A stretch of 64,000 bases of DNA, taken from Perkinsus chesapeaki. Lineage: Eukaryota; Perkinsozoa; Perkinsida; Perkinsidae. Under the pieces are notes generated by a model. It was given only the letters and a program-made list of their open reading frames with translations, was not told the DNA's origin and did no database searches. Shown here one piece after another: positions 55,113 through 64,000 of this stretch; position 1 is the stretch's first letter, and the number at the start of each line of letters is the position of its first letter. Position numbers and translations under genes: made by a program. The stretch lies in NCBI GenBank assembly GCA_013115145.1, contig JAAPAO010000004.1:62001-126000 (forward strand), in the 5' to 3' direction.

Positions 55113-55609
55113 TCCGTTAATGAGCTCATTGTTGCAGAGACTGTCGATTATACTATTATCAGTTTGGTATCTCTATGACCATTAATCCTCCACCCACCGC
55201 CTGCCAGCCATCGTCTGAAGTTGCCGATTTGGCAAGGTAAGGTGATTTCAGTAGAGTCTAATAACTTATCATTTCTAGGATTACATCAGTATCATCATTG
55301 ATGTCTAATGCCATGGCAAGGGCAGCCGGTAGGCCACTAAGGAACCGCGTGAGTTTTGCATAAGTTCAAGTCTCCTGAACTTGTTCGTTATTTCAGTTAC
55401 TCTCACCATCTGTTGCTAGAGCAGACATTGCATGGCCAATGAGAACTGACTGGGGTGGGCATGATCCTGCCTCACCCTTCGCTGAGCTTATGATTAATAC
55501 GCATTCGATGTTTTGGCCCGTGGCTATCTTCATCTTCCTATCGGCAACGTAAGTCGCATCACGTATTTGTATATAGTCTGGCTTAAACAGGTATATGGTT
55601 AAGAAGTAA
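55113..55609 (+). repeat. Segmental duplication unit, copy B side
   Basis: Nearly identical to 58972-59463 from about 60 bp upstream of the ATG through most of the gene; divergence rises toward the 3' exon. Confidence 0.85.
55175..55609 (+). CDS. Small single-helix protein family, copy B
   Basis: It has the same four-exon layout as copy A. It starts MTINPPPTACQPSSEVADLA, then ISSV-like ITSVSSLMSNAMARAAGRPL, followed by a clean CGC|GTGAGT donor. The third exon gives ADIAWPMRTDWGGHDPAS and FAELMINTHSMFWPVAIFIF; the last exon is YMVKK. The exon structure, intron positions and DWGGHDPA core are conserved with copies A, C and D, which argues that it is a working gene. Confidence 0.7.
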
Positions 55610-55829
55610 TAGGTGAAAGTATATGATTATTCGTATCATCGTACAGAGGTTGGTGATGAAGATCATTCTATTATCACCTCCTCATTGATAGCATGCTGTA
55701 GCTCCCTAATAGTTTACGAGCTGTAAGATGATGAGCTCCATTGCTTTTTATATTACCAAAGCTTACTTGAGTTTAGTTTCTTCCGGGCTTTAGCTATTCT
55801 AAGCCTAAACCTGTGCACTCCTCACCAGC

Positions 55830-56293
55830 ATGGCATTCCCCAATTCCTCGCCTCGCTGTTCTGGAGGGCAGCTGCAGAGGCATTCTGTCGATGATGTAGA
55901 TGGAATAAAACTCCTAACAAGGCATGTTAACCTTCAAGTATGCTGCCATACATGATATTTTCAGAATCAATTCAGTGCCGAATTTGTGGCATAATGTCAT
56001 TGCCAGAGCTTCTGGACAGCCCAGATCAGTTGTTACTCCAGTGAGTAGAACTCTCTAACAGTCAATCGATTTATGTATTAGATATGCTCTATGAATCACT
56101 CTTATGCTGATATACCGTGGCCAATGAGGACAGACCTCGGCGGCCATGATCCAGCAACTCCGTTTGCAGAATTGATAATCAATACACATTCTATGTTTTG
56201 GCCAGCGGCTCTTTTCATCGTTATCTCTGCAGCGTAAGTCGTCGATCCCTCTATACAATGAATACTCCTGTCAGATATATGGTTAAGAAGTGA
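55830..56293 (+). CDS. Small single-helix protein family, copy C (GC-AG intron)
   Basis: Most diverged copy. The N-terminus (MAFPNSSPRCSGGQLQRHS) is different, and the second exon reads INSVPNLWHNVIARASGQP. The third reads SYADIPWPMRTDLGGHDPAT and INTHSMFWPAALFIVISA, then YMVKK. The first intron starts ACAAG|GCATGTTAAC where the other copies have AAG|GTAA, so it would be a GC-AG intron; the frame is correct only if it is spliced. Confidence 0.65.
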
Positions 56294-57986
56294 AAGTATT
56301 TCATAGATTATTACGTCGACTCATTTTCGTTTTGCTTTATTCAGTCTGGCGTATAGCCTTAATAACAGTATCCCCGTTCTAGGGGTAATTTCATGTTTTC
56401 GAAACCTCTTATTAATTTCATCATACAAAGCTTCTGCATTTTATTTCTATTTGAGTTCTGTCAGTAGTGACCGTGTAATTGGCGTACTGTTGCCGAAACA
56501 ATGGATGTGTTGCACTTGGAGTACACAATTCTACCTATATTTTTCGAATGCAACTAACACTTACTCAAAAAAACTCCGCTGAAGCATGAATTGTACCAAT
56601 ACACGCGATATATGGTTGTTCGAGTTAAAGTCAACAATCCTGGCTCGTGAATCAGATAGATACCACTGTAATGGTACATAGCGATCCATCAATTGTCCTC
56701 GACCCTTTCGAGCCGGATGATATCAGTATTTCGGCAGGCACGAATAACATCACTTCAGACAGGACACTCACGTCGTTCATTCACCTTGTTCCGAGTTTAT
56801 ATTCGAAAGCCAGTCTGCTCAATCAGAAGTGTGCATTCGTGAGTTTAAAGATGGATTCCTTGCTATCGAACGCATCAGTATTAGTGTATTTGCCTTCGCG
56901 AGCCTATCCTCAATCAACACAACAGCAACAAGTGTGCAAGGGTTAATCATCTGGTTCCAAAAAATGTGTATTACACAATCTAGCTCGCACAGACAATTAT
57001 GTGGCAACACAAATAGACAAATGAGGGGCCGACTCTGGCTCGAACTGTATTGGAAAGCACTCGTGCTCTCCAAGACATTCAAGTCTGACTGAGGCATCTT
57101 GAGAACTGCGCGGAATAATCTATTGTTACTTTGTATACCTGAGCCTCTACGATCCGAAGTAAGGAGGTTGTGGAGTCGCCACGAGAGGCTAGGCGGCCGA
57201 TCAGGCGCTTCTTTCATTTGAAGTTAATGTGTTGTAATCACGTTATCCAATGTTATTGTTATGTAAATTTGTCGATACTAATACTTAACGATACCTACCA
57301 CACACCGCAAATTCCAGCGCCAAAGAAGGTATTCAGGCATCGTTCCAACTTGGAACTTCCAAGATTGTAACGCTTAGTATTGCAGCGGATCGCCTGACGT
57401 TTGAAGGTTTCCTCACACACCTCGCCCGTTCGTATTCCCCGTACACAGCGATGTGCCCCCACTAGTGTTAGGGTCGTAGAGGAGCTACAATGCTGTGAGG
57501 CTCAGCGTGTAATTTTGGATCTGGCCAATCTTTCTCCATTCCGTCCATTCTAGTATCACCGCGAGATATAGGTGGCGACATCGTCTTGTTACAATCGACG
57601 CTGCTCTGGGCCTTTCAGAAGAAACATCAGCCGAAGGGGATTTTCCAAGGATCATCCAAGGAGCCCGTTGAGAGGGTCCTCGCGCGTAGAGATGCGTTAC
57701 AAAGTTTGTAATACAAACTAGGTATAAATCTATGTCCAGCGACCGTGGGTGGTTCCCGGGATGGCTCGCTTGGTGAGAGATGCTTCCCGTTTGCATTGTA
57801 GTCGCAAGTTATGCACTAGACCACAACATGGCGACACCTTTGGTTTATAAATGATAACCTACGAAGTGGATTTGTGCATTTGGCTATTCGCCTGGAGCAG
57901 CAGTTTTGTAGCTGAAAGCTTCTACTTGTAACGCAAAATACAGAAGTTCAAAACCACATAAAAGGTTCAGGCTCCCACCGCATCGT
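56294..57986. other. Gene-poor stretch
   Basis: No gene recognised. Frames up to 132 codons on either strand lack start context and family features. Confidence 0.45.
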
Positions 57987-58188
57987 AAAAATCCCGCATA
58001 GGGCCGTTTCAGCAGCATCCAAACTATGACATAGGAAGGGACAATGGACACATAACAAATCTCAGACGCTACTTTGTGGAGGGAGCCTGCGGCGAGCTCC
58101 TGGGAGCTATTGATGGCGCAAACTGTGGATATGTATACGCCCCTCGATTCTTTGTGCGGGATCGCGGATCAGTAGCATTCTCAACTTG
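57987..58188 (+). pseudogene. Harbinger/PIF-like transposase relic
   Basis: An open frame reads HITNLRRYFVEGACGELLGA, IDGANCGYVYAP and RFFVRDRGSV before a stop. The GAIDG...APR arrangement resembles the block with the second catalytic Asp of PIF/Harbinger (DDE nuclease) transposases. No complete transposase is present. A possible piece of its C-terminus (RRPNQWMALCAMALHKHY) lies at about 60390-60470. Confidence 0.35.
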
Positions 58189-58201
58189 AGTGGCGTACAA
58201 T

Positions 58202-58278
58202 GGGGTAAGCGAGGGTAAGCGGCTGCGTACCCCTCTGGAAAAAATAACATTTCCTGCTTACCCTCCCTTGCTCACCCC
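58202..58278. repeat. Imperfect inverted repeat, ~20-bp arms
   Basis: GGGGTAAGCGAGGGTAAGC and GCTTACCCTCCCTTGCTCACCCC face each other across about 35 bases. Another inverted pair, TTTCGCGCGC/GCGCGCGAAA, lies just beyond (about 58363-58396). They may mark ends of decayed DNA transposons. Confidence 0.5.
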
Positions 58279-58622
58279 GTCGTGTTAAGTGCGACCCCCC
58301 CAGTTCGGGATTTTGGAGCATCCCAAAGAGAAAGTGACGTCTAACGTGTATATTTTCGTATTTTTCGCGCGCGATGCGCCTTGCTTGCGCGCGAAATTTG
58401 AGATTCTCAAGGCCGACTCTCCCGCTGACATGTTGGTCCTACCATCGCATAACATCTGAGATACCCATGCGGCCGTGAGTAGGAGACACATTCTTGCACA
58501 ACAAGCAGGGCTCATAATCTAGTTTCTAGATTCGTAGCAAACTTGGCCATTTCGTCTGTGAGCGGTGGTGACCAACGGTTGGATAACTTTCCTGCTCATC
58601 TTGAGCAAGAGTTTCCACTATA

Positions 58623-58895
58623 ATGTCAACTCCGGTGACTTATCTACTCGGTTGGTTGCGAGGAACAAGGAGACAAGACATCCTCAAAGATGTCACGGAG
58701 CTGCGATTAGGATCTCGCTGGATACGCGGCGTTGACAGAAGGTTTCTGCCAGAAACCTCAGAAGGCCTACAGAGGACCTCAGAGCAGTATCACCGCTTTG
58801 TCCTCTTGACCCGCGATGCGGCAACGAGTAAAGGCGCTTGTGACTCTGCGGCGTTTCGAGGACTTGGGATACAGGAGCGCGAGTGCCCAGAGTAG
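58623..58895 (+). CDS. Hypothetical 90-residue frame
   Basis: ATG-started frame (TPVTYLLGWLRGTRRQDIL, ELRLGSRWIRGVDRRFLPE) with an Arg-rich composition. No family, splice or context support. Confidence 0.22.
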   Translation: MSTPVTYLLGWLRGTRRQDILKDVTELRLGSRWIRGVDRRFLPETSEGLQRTSEQYHRFVLLTRDAATSKGACDSAAFRGLGIQERECPE

Positions 58896-58971
58896 TATCA
58901 TGAACGTTTCTGTGTGATGTATCTCTCATCTGAGCAGCTTCGGTAGAATATGCAGTTGATGTGATAATGAG

Positions 58972-59463
58972 TTAATGAGCTCATTGTTGCAGAGACTGTC
59001 GATCATACTATTATCAGTTTGGTATCTCTATGACCATTAATCCTCCACCCACCGCCTGCCAGCCATCGTCTGAAGTTGCCGATTTGGCAAGGTAAGGTGA
59101 TTTCAGTTGAGTCTAATAACTTATCATTTCTAGGATTACATCGGTATCATCATTGATGTCTAATGCCATGGCAAGGGCAGCCGGTAGGCCACTAAGGAAC
59201 CGCGTGAGTTTTGCATAAGTTCAAGTCTCCTGAACTTGTTCGATATTTCAGTTACTCTCTCCATCTGTTGCTAGAGCAGACATTGCATGGCCAATGAGAA
59301 CTGACTGGGGTGGACATGATCCCGCCTCACCCCAGGCGGAACTAATGATAAATACGCATTCGATATTCTGGCCCGTGGCGCTCTTCATTTTCATATCGAC
59401 AACGTAAGTCTAACCTTTTATGGGGATGTAGTCCTGTCCAATAGGTATATGTTGAAGAAGTGA
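58972..59463 (+). repeat. Segmental duplication unit, copy D side
   Basis: Nearly identical to 55113-55609, 3.86 kb away in the same orientation. Confidence 0.85.
59030..59463 (+). CDS. Small single-helix protein family, copy D
   Basis: It shares the first two exons and introns with copy B almost base for base. In the third exon it diverges: SPQAELMINTHSIFWPVALF replaces SPFAELMINTHSMFWPVAIF, and the end is YMLKK. All splice signals are kept. The frame is intact, so this is a recent duplicate and not an obvious pseudogene. Confidence 0.65.
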
Positions 59464-60928
59464 TGGAAAGAGGTACATAATCATTCGTACAGAGGTTGGT
59501 GATGATGATTCTATAACCACCTCATCATTGGTAGCATACTGAAGCTCCCCGAGGCTTCGGCCTCTTCCGGATTATTTGCTATTCCTAGCGAAATCCGCAC
59601 ACTCCTTGTCCTGGTCCCATAAGAGTTGGCAGTCTCCTCCGCACACCCTTTGTTAATGCGTGCTTTTGGGTCATTGGTTCTAGACCACACACCATGGATG
59701 AGTACTATTCTTCGCCAGTACTGCTTCTAACTGGAGGCTAGCCTTGTGTTTATCCAGTAACGGGACTGGTTTCTGGAATGACCAAACCTCTCACATCGCG
59801 TTGGATATGGAGTACAACCGCTTTGCGTTCTACTAGTAGGACAGCTGTCTAATATACTATGTAATATATGAGGGTATCAAACTTGTATCTCTGTAACCCA
59901 CGATACTACAATACTGATATAATTTTTATGTTAGGTCGGATGGCTTAGGATCTGTTCTGATCGGATCATTCAACTTCAATGAAGAAGAATGTCCGTTTTT
60001 ATTTTGAAGATGAATTCCTGCCTGTGAACGAACCAGGCAAATCAGCAGCTGAATTTCGGCAACATCGCTCCGAGTTGGGCTGATGTGTAAGCTTTTCGTC
60101 GTGTCGGATTCGATTTATCTCGTTCCTAATACCGCAGTACTATGCCTCCAAGGACGGGAATGGCCGAAAGGTGATGGCGGATCTTCGTAGGGTGATATAA
60201 AGCATATTTAAGTCAATCATCAACCCATATCGAGGGGTTCTCTATAAGAAGCAGCTCCAAGCTAAGTGGATAATCAATGAAGCTTAGGAGCATCCAATCG
60301 ATGTGCCTTTTACGAAGTACTCCACATTTTCGGACTGAAGTAAATTCATATGACCATGCTATTATTCTCCACGAAGCCTAACAGACTGGGGTGATTGGGA
60401 TGATATTAGACGACCAAATCAGTGGATGGCACTTTGTGCTATGGCACTTCACAAACACTACACTCGGGTAACTTATTCCGACAGGTTGCAATCTGATCAA
60501 TCAGAGGCGCCTATTGGTGAGTACTGAGGATGGATTCCTGTCTGTTGACGAAACCAGGAGTATACTGAATTATTGACGATAGGTTGTGAACTATATTGTT
60601 TTGAGCTTACATTCACTCGCCGCTCCCAGCGTCACGAATTCTAGCATAATAACTGTGGTATAACAGGATACGTGAAGCATAGATAAGCTATGTAGGGGAC
60701 CCATGCTTACGAATACAGCAACACAGCAACAGCAATACAGCAACAAACAAAATTCCTATCATGATTATTAGGGAACCCCTAATAGGGATAATGGAGAAGG
60801 GCATCAAGCTCGTACAAACGTCCTAGTGTACTGCATAAACTCTGATAGGCGAGATCAACCTTAGGGGGGATTGGAATGCATTTGCTGAATTGAACGAAAG
60901 CCAAACTACTAAGTAAAGGAAGCTTCTT
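59464..60928. other. Gene-poor stretch with coding relics
   Basis: Short protein-like stretches occur at about 60000-60080 (FEDEFLPVNEPGKSAAEFRQ), 60230-60290 (LYKKQLQAKWIINEA) and 60390-60510 (RPNQWMALCAMALHKHYTRV). They do not join into one frame. They may be remains of the transposase seen at 57987-58188. Confidence 0.35.
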
Positions 60929-62533
60929 CTACATTCGTCTTTCAGAAACACTAACGACTTGAGTGGTGAAAGTTTTGCTTCCACGCTTTATCTTAAGTTG
61001 CGTAGATACTCCACATTGAACCCCTAAGGTCTCATAGACATCATAAACTGAGCGGACTTCTCGACCATCAATGCTTTCAATAATGTCACCAACACGAAGC
61101 CCCGCCTTCGCCGCTGGAGTTTGACCCTTCACTTGAACAATTCGCACACAATCTTGAGTTCCTGAAGGTAATGACAACATTACTGGGGGTGGGCATAGTG
61201 GAGTCGCAGTATGCTACTAGCATACCATATTCAATAGCATCCTCATCATTTCTATTCGTTATAACCATCCCAAGATAAGGTGGGCTCCAGTAACCATTAG
61301 TAGTAATAGAGTCAGCGATATGTCTTACAAGCTCTAATGGTAGCGCCAAACTGATTTGCATACAATTTGGTAAGAAACAACAACAACGCCTACCCGAACT
61401 CGCCACATTTCTTAACAATCATTCCAATGCATCGGCCATCCCTGGTTACAGCTGGTGAACCGGACATACCTAATAGGTCATCGAGATAAAGGACGGGGAA
61501 ATGAAGGAACTCATCTACCTGGCAGAGTTGTCACACTTAGTTGTATGAATCTCCATCGACGAGAACAATTATCAATCGACCTGAAAGGGGAGTAGGAGAT
61601 TGTGTGGTATTAAAGGATACTGTTGAAAGCCTTAGTGTCATCTTACCCTTCAGTAAAGCTTTGTCTGGGGTTGCTAACTATACCAACCGCTCCAACAAGA
61701 CCATCACCACCTCCAGCTCCACCACCTAGAGTGCAGATCCAGGTGCCTGACAATAGCAGGATAACACTGCAGTTTTTATGTGTGATGAGGTACCTCGATC
61801 GGGAAGGTCATGGCTGGCATCTTCTACCGGTTTGAGCTCATCAGTTGATTGCATTGAAAAAACTGCAACATCACCCTCTGAGTTGAGAGCATTTAGAGCA
61901 TACATTCTTTAGTGCAGATTTACCTTCAGTTTTTCCCTCAAGTTTAACTTCTTCCCATCGTCCACTTTTAGGTAGTCTCACCCAAAGGACGTCACCTAGA
62001 CGCGGATCGACCCCACCCTGGGCAAAGCCTAGTCTCTTCCTCAGTGTATGAGCAGCACTAATAAGATACGTTCGTCCTTTCTCTTCCTTGTACACAAAAG
62101 CTGTGCCAATTTGAGTGCCTGGAGGACTACCACCCTGTGGGCTTGCATACATTAACACCACCGATGACTCAAGTGACTTGAACACTTGTCTGAAGTCAGT
62201 CGAAGTGCTGTTGGTCTCTAATTGTTCCTCGCAGCTCACCACTGCGTTAGATGACGCATCCGATGAGAATAAGGCAAAACTCATGCTTGCAAAGAGGGAT
62301 GCCGCAGCTGCAGCACCTCTACCAAGAGCACCTCCTTGACGATACCACTGACCGTCAGCGTGCGCCCCTCTACAGAGACTTGTTCTATTCAAGAATAGTG
62401 GTGGTGATGGCGTTGCAGCAGCACTGAATGTTGTGTATGGTCTTGATAAGACAGACGACGCAGTATGTGTTAACGATGCTGCTAGGCTACGGTTACCACA
62501 GATGGCCTTATAAGGGCCGAATACTTGATACAT
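60929..62533 (-). CDS. Deg/HtrA-type serine protease with PDZ domain, probably mitochondrial
   Basis: The N-terminus is rich in Ser, Ala and Arg (SLAASLTHTASSVLSRPYTT), like a mitochondrial transit peptide. The trypsin-like domain shows FRQVFKSLESSVVLMYAS, TAFVYKEEKGRTYLISAAHT (catalytic His) and GDVAVFSMQ (position of the Asp). The catalytic serine is in LLGMSGSPAVTRDGRCIGMI. A C-terminal PDZ follows (IVQVKGQTPAAKAGLRVGD, IIESIDGREVRSVYDVY). Several small introns lie between these blocks. Deg/HtrA proteases degrade misfolded proteins; the organelle assignment is inference from the N-terminus. It starts 78 bp from the end of the next minus-strand gene. Confidence 0.8.
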
Positions 62534-62610
62534 TGAAAGGGGTATATATTAGAAACTACAAAATTGAGATAATGATTATAGAACTCTACAAACTATGGCA
62601 GTAGCTATCA

Positions 62611-63162
62611 TCAATCAGGTTTAAGAAGCTGTGGGGGTACACTATGTATTCTCCTCATTTTCTGTATTGAATATGCCAACAATGCCATGAAGAAAGTGAT
62701 AGCTATAATAAGCAACTTCAGCACGGTATTCATCTGCGCCCTTCGCTTAGTCTTCGCTGAATGCATCTCCTCAGGGGAAGATTTGATAGCATTTGGAGGG
62801 GTTCCAACTTGGGTAGTCAGCACACTCGTTCTGGTTTCTCTATGATCCACCTTATCATCCTCACCCTCCTCGTCAGAGTCCATCTTATCATCCTCACCCT
62901 CCTCGTCAGAGTCCACCTTATCATCCTCGCCCTCCTCGTCAGAGTCCATCTTATCATCCTCGCCCTCCTCGTCAGAGTCCATCTTATCATCCTCACCCTC
63001 CTCGTCAGAGTCCATCTTATCATCCTCACCCTCCTCCTCCTTAATAGTTTTCCTGCGAGTTTTGTCCCCTTTCAAGTCTCTGGCATTATCGTCATTCTCT
63101 CGGTCATGTGAAGTTACCATAGTCTTGGCAACTTTCGTGGATTTAGATACATACCTAACCAT
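62611..63162 (-). CDS. Tail-anchored acidic repeat protein
   Basis: This intron-free frame encodes 183 residues. A basic, Thr/Lys-rich N-terminus (VRYVSKSTKVAKTM) is followed by five to six copies of an 11-residue acidic unit (MDSDEEGEDDK or VDSDEEGEDDK). A linker and one C-terminal hydrophobic helix (LKLLIIAITFFMALLAYSI) come next, with a short basic tail. The single helix at the extreme C-terminus suggests a tail anchor with the acidic region in the cytosol. The repeat could bind calcium or basic proteins, but nothing shows this. It starts only 35 bp from the stop of the TPR gene. Confidence 0.65.
   Translation of the reverse strand: MVRYVSKSTKVAKTMVTSHDRENDDNARDLKGDKTRRKTIKEEEGEDDKMDSDEEGEDDKMDSDEEGEDDKMDSDEEGEDDKVDSDEEGEDDKMDSDEEGEDDKVDHRETRTSVLTTQVGTPPNAIKSSPEEMHSAKTKRRAQMNTVLKLLIIAITFFMALLAYSIQKMRRIHSVPPQLLKPD
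62851..63038 (-). repeat. 33-nt coding minisatellite, ~5.7 copies
   Basis: Units begin at 62851, 62884, 62917, 62950, 62983 and 63016. They differ by single transitions (for example CCATC/CCACC and CTCACC/CTCGCC). The length is a multiple of three, so copy-number change keeps the frame. Confidence 0.92.
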
Positions 63163-63197
63163 AAGCGTGCATGCTACACTACAACCGTCAAGAATCC

Positions 63198-64000
63198 CTA
63201 CTTATGTTTCTCCTCCTTTAACTGAGCGAGAGCCTTCCGAATTCCTGGATCATTTGGGCATGCCCGATAACTGACAATAACAATCGTCAAGTTGACACAG
63301 CAACACGCAGCACCTTACGCAGACATGAGAGAAGCCTTAGCCAGTTTGTAATCGTTCTTGTAGTTCATATAAACCATACCCTGCCAATAGAGTGCCTTCA
63401 CATTCGAGGGGTCTAATCGAAGAGCCTAGAGGGGTACATCATCACTACTGCAAGACGACCAATGCCGAATCTCTCACCTGTCTGGTCTGGATCAGGACTT
63501 CATCGAATTCCTCAAGTTTGTATTTACAGATGGCAAAAGACACATGGCATTTCTAAGACACCTCAGCGCTGTCCTCAAGTGAGCGCTGCTGCTGCTTACC
63601 AACTTGCTACTATTAAACCATTCCCTCTCTTCTTTAGTATCCGGGAAACAATACTCAAAGTTGAGGAGGGCCTTACGATACCATACTGCTGCTAGACCAA
63701 GATTGCCTTCTCGTAAATATTCATTTGCTTTCTGTCGCATTGTATCGGCACCTTCAATGACTTGTACGAACATCGATGGATGTTGAGGGCACCTTGTAGC
63801 TTCTCCTTGGTAGGCATATCATACAACTGTTGCTCTTTCCGATGGTCATGTGAACAACCGCCCAACTCGGCTGCCTTCATCATTTCTATACATTCCGGCC
63901 CTGACACAACTGTCCCAAGCTGGCAAGCTCCAAGTTCCGTATACCATGTTCGTGGTCGAGCGGACATCGTTCTTTTGCCTCTTGAAGTTGTTCTTCCAAT
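63198..64000 (-). CDS. TPR-repeat protein, 5' end outside window
   Basis: Minus-strand exons give a tetratricopeptide array: MRQKANEYLREGNLGLAAVW and YRKALLNFEYCFPDTKEERE, then ALRCLRNAMCLLPSVN. The array continues ALRLDPSNVKALYWQGMVYM and NDYKLAKASLMSA. The C-terminus is CPNDPGIRKALAQLKEEKHK, ending at a stop at 63198-63200. A preceding exon (SGPECIEMMKAAELGGC) runs toward the window edge. The arrangement, with one TPR followed by a spacer then a pair, resembles TPR modules of FKBP- or CTT-type co-chaperones, but no second domain is visible in the window. Confidence 0.65.

Noticed and set aside
56055-56258. 67-codon minus-strand frame
   Set aside because: Antisense shadow of exon 3 of family copy C, which has conserved protein sequence on the plus strand.
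62761-63111. Plus-strand Leu/Ile-rich frame over the minisatellite
   Set aside because: It is the antisense shadow of the acidic repeat. The minus-strand protein has a start, a tail anchor and good composition.

Overview
This window is nuclear DNA of a single-celled eukaryote, most probably an alveolate. A perkinsid protist (Perkinsus-like) is my best guess. The host genes are cut by many small GT-AG introns, typically 40-55 nt and a few apparently only 20-30 nt. Host genes are packed tightly in two blocks, and between them lie AT/GC-mixed stretches full of retroelements. A BBSome subunit gene points to a flagellated life stage. The organism assignment is inference; intron sizes and splice junctions were read directly from the sequence by following protein families across exon junctions.

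Layout. 0-2.8 kb holds a tetraspanin gene (+) and a small secreted cysteine-rich protein gene (-). 2.9-8.3 kb is a complete LTR retrotransposon with identical 112-bp LTRs and a 5-bp target duplication. It sits inside a coding frame that resumes on its far side. 8.4-13.2 kb is gene-poor: an array of about twelve TCGGATAATTGA-like boxes spaced about two helical turns apart (10.33-10.61 kb), and a decayed minus-strand gag/protease relic into which a 1.24-kb terminal-inverted-repeat transposon carrying a cysteine-rich ORF has jumped. 13.2-18.6 kb is a second LTR element whose gag, protease and pol frames are each displaced by -1.

20.6-28 kb begins a dense host block: an isoprenylcysteine-methyltransferase/NnrU-like membrane protein (-), a small one-helix protein (+), an NDOR1/Tah18-type diflavin reductase (+) and the GINS subunit PSF3 (+). 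It continues with BBS9/PTHB1 (+, to 31.7 kb), a coiled-coil protein (-, 32.6-35.1 kb) with a tRNA-Phe gene on the opposite strand of one intron, an ENPP-type phosphodiesterase (+), a SET/NAP histone chaperone (-), an EF-hand protein (-), and an unidentified minus-strand multi-exon locus reaching 46 kb.

46-50.8 kb is almost empty except for a tRNA-Gly pseudogene and an intact tRNA-Gly. From 50.8 kb come a twin-CX9C (CHCH) protein (-), a UBE2J/Ubc6 ubiquitin-conjugating enzyme (-) divergent from the GINS subunit PSF1 (+), then four copies of a small single-helix protein family (54.6-59.5 kb), two of them nearly identical. A Harbinger-like transposase relic lies among these copies. 60.9-64 kb is another tight minus-strand cluster: a mitochondrial-looking Deg/HtrA protease, a tail-anchored acidic protein with a 33-nt coding minisatellite, and a TPR protein cut off by the window end.

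Two of the four GINS replication subunits lie within 28 kb of each other. Otherwise the host genes look like unrelated housekeeping genes. Exon limits are hand-read and individual splice sites may be off by a few bases; unidentified genes are marked as such.
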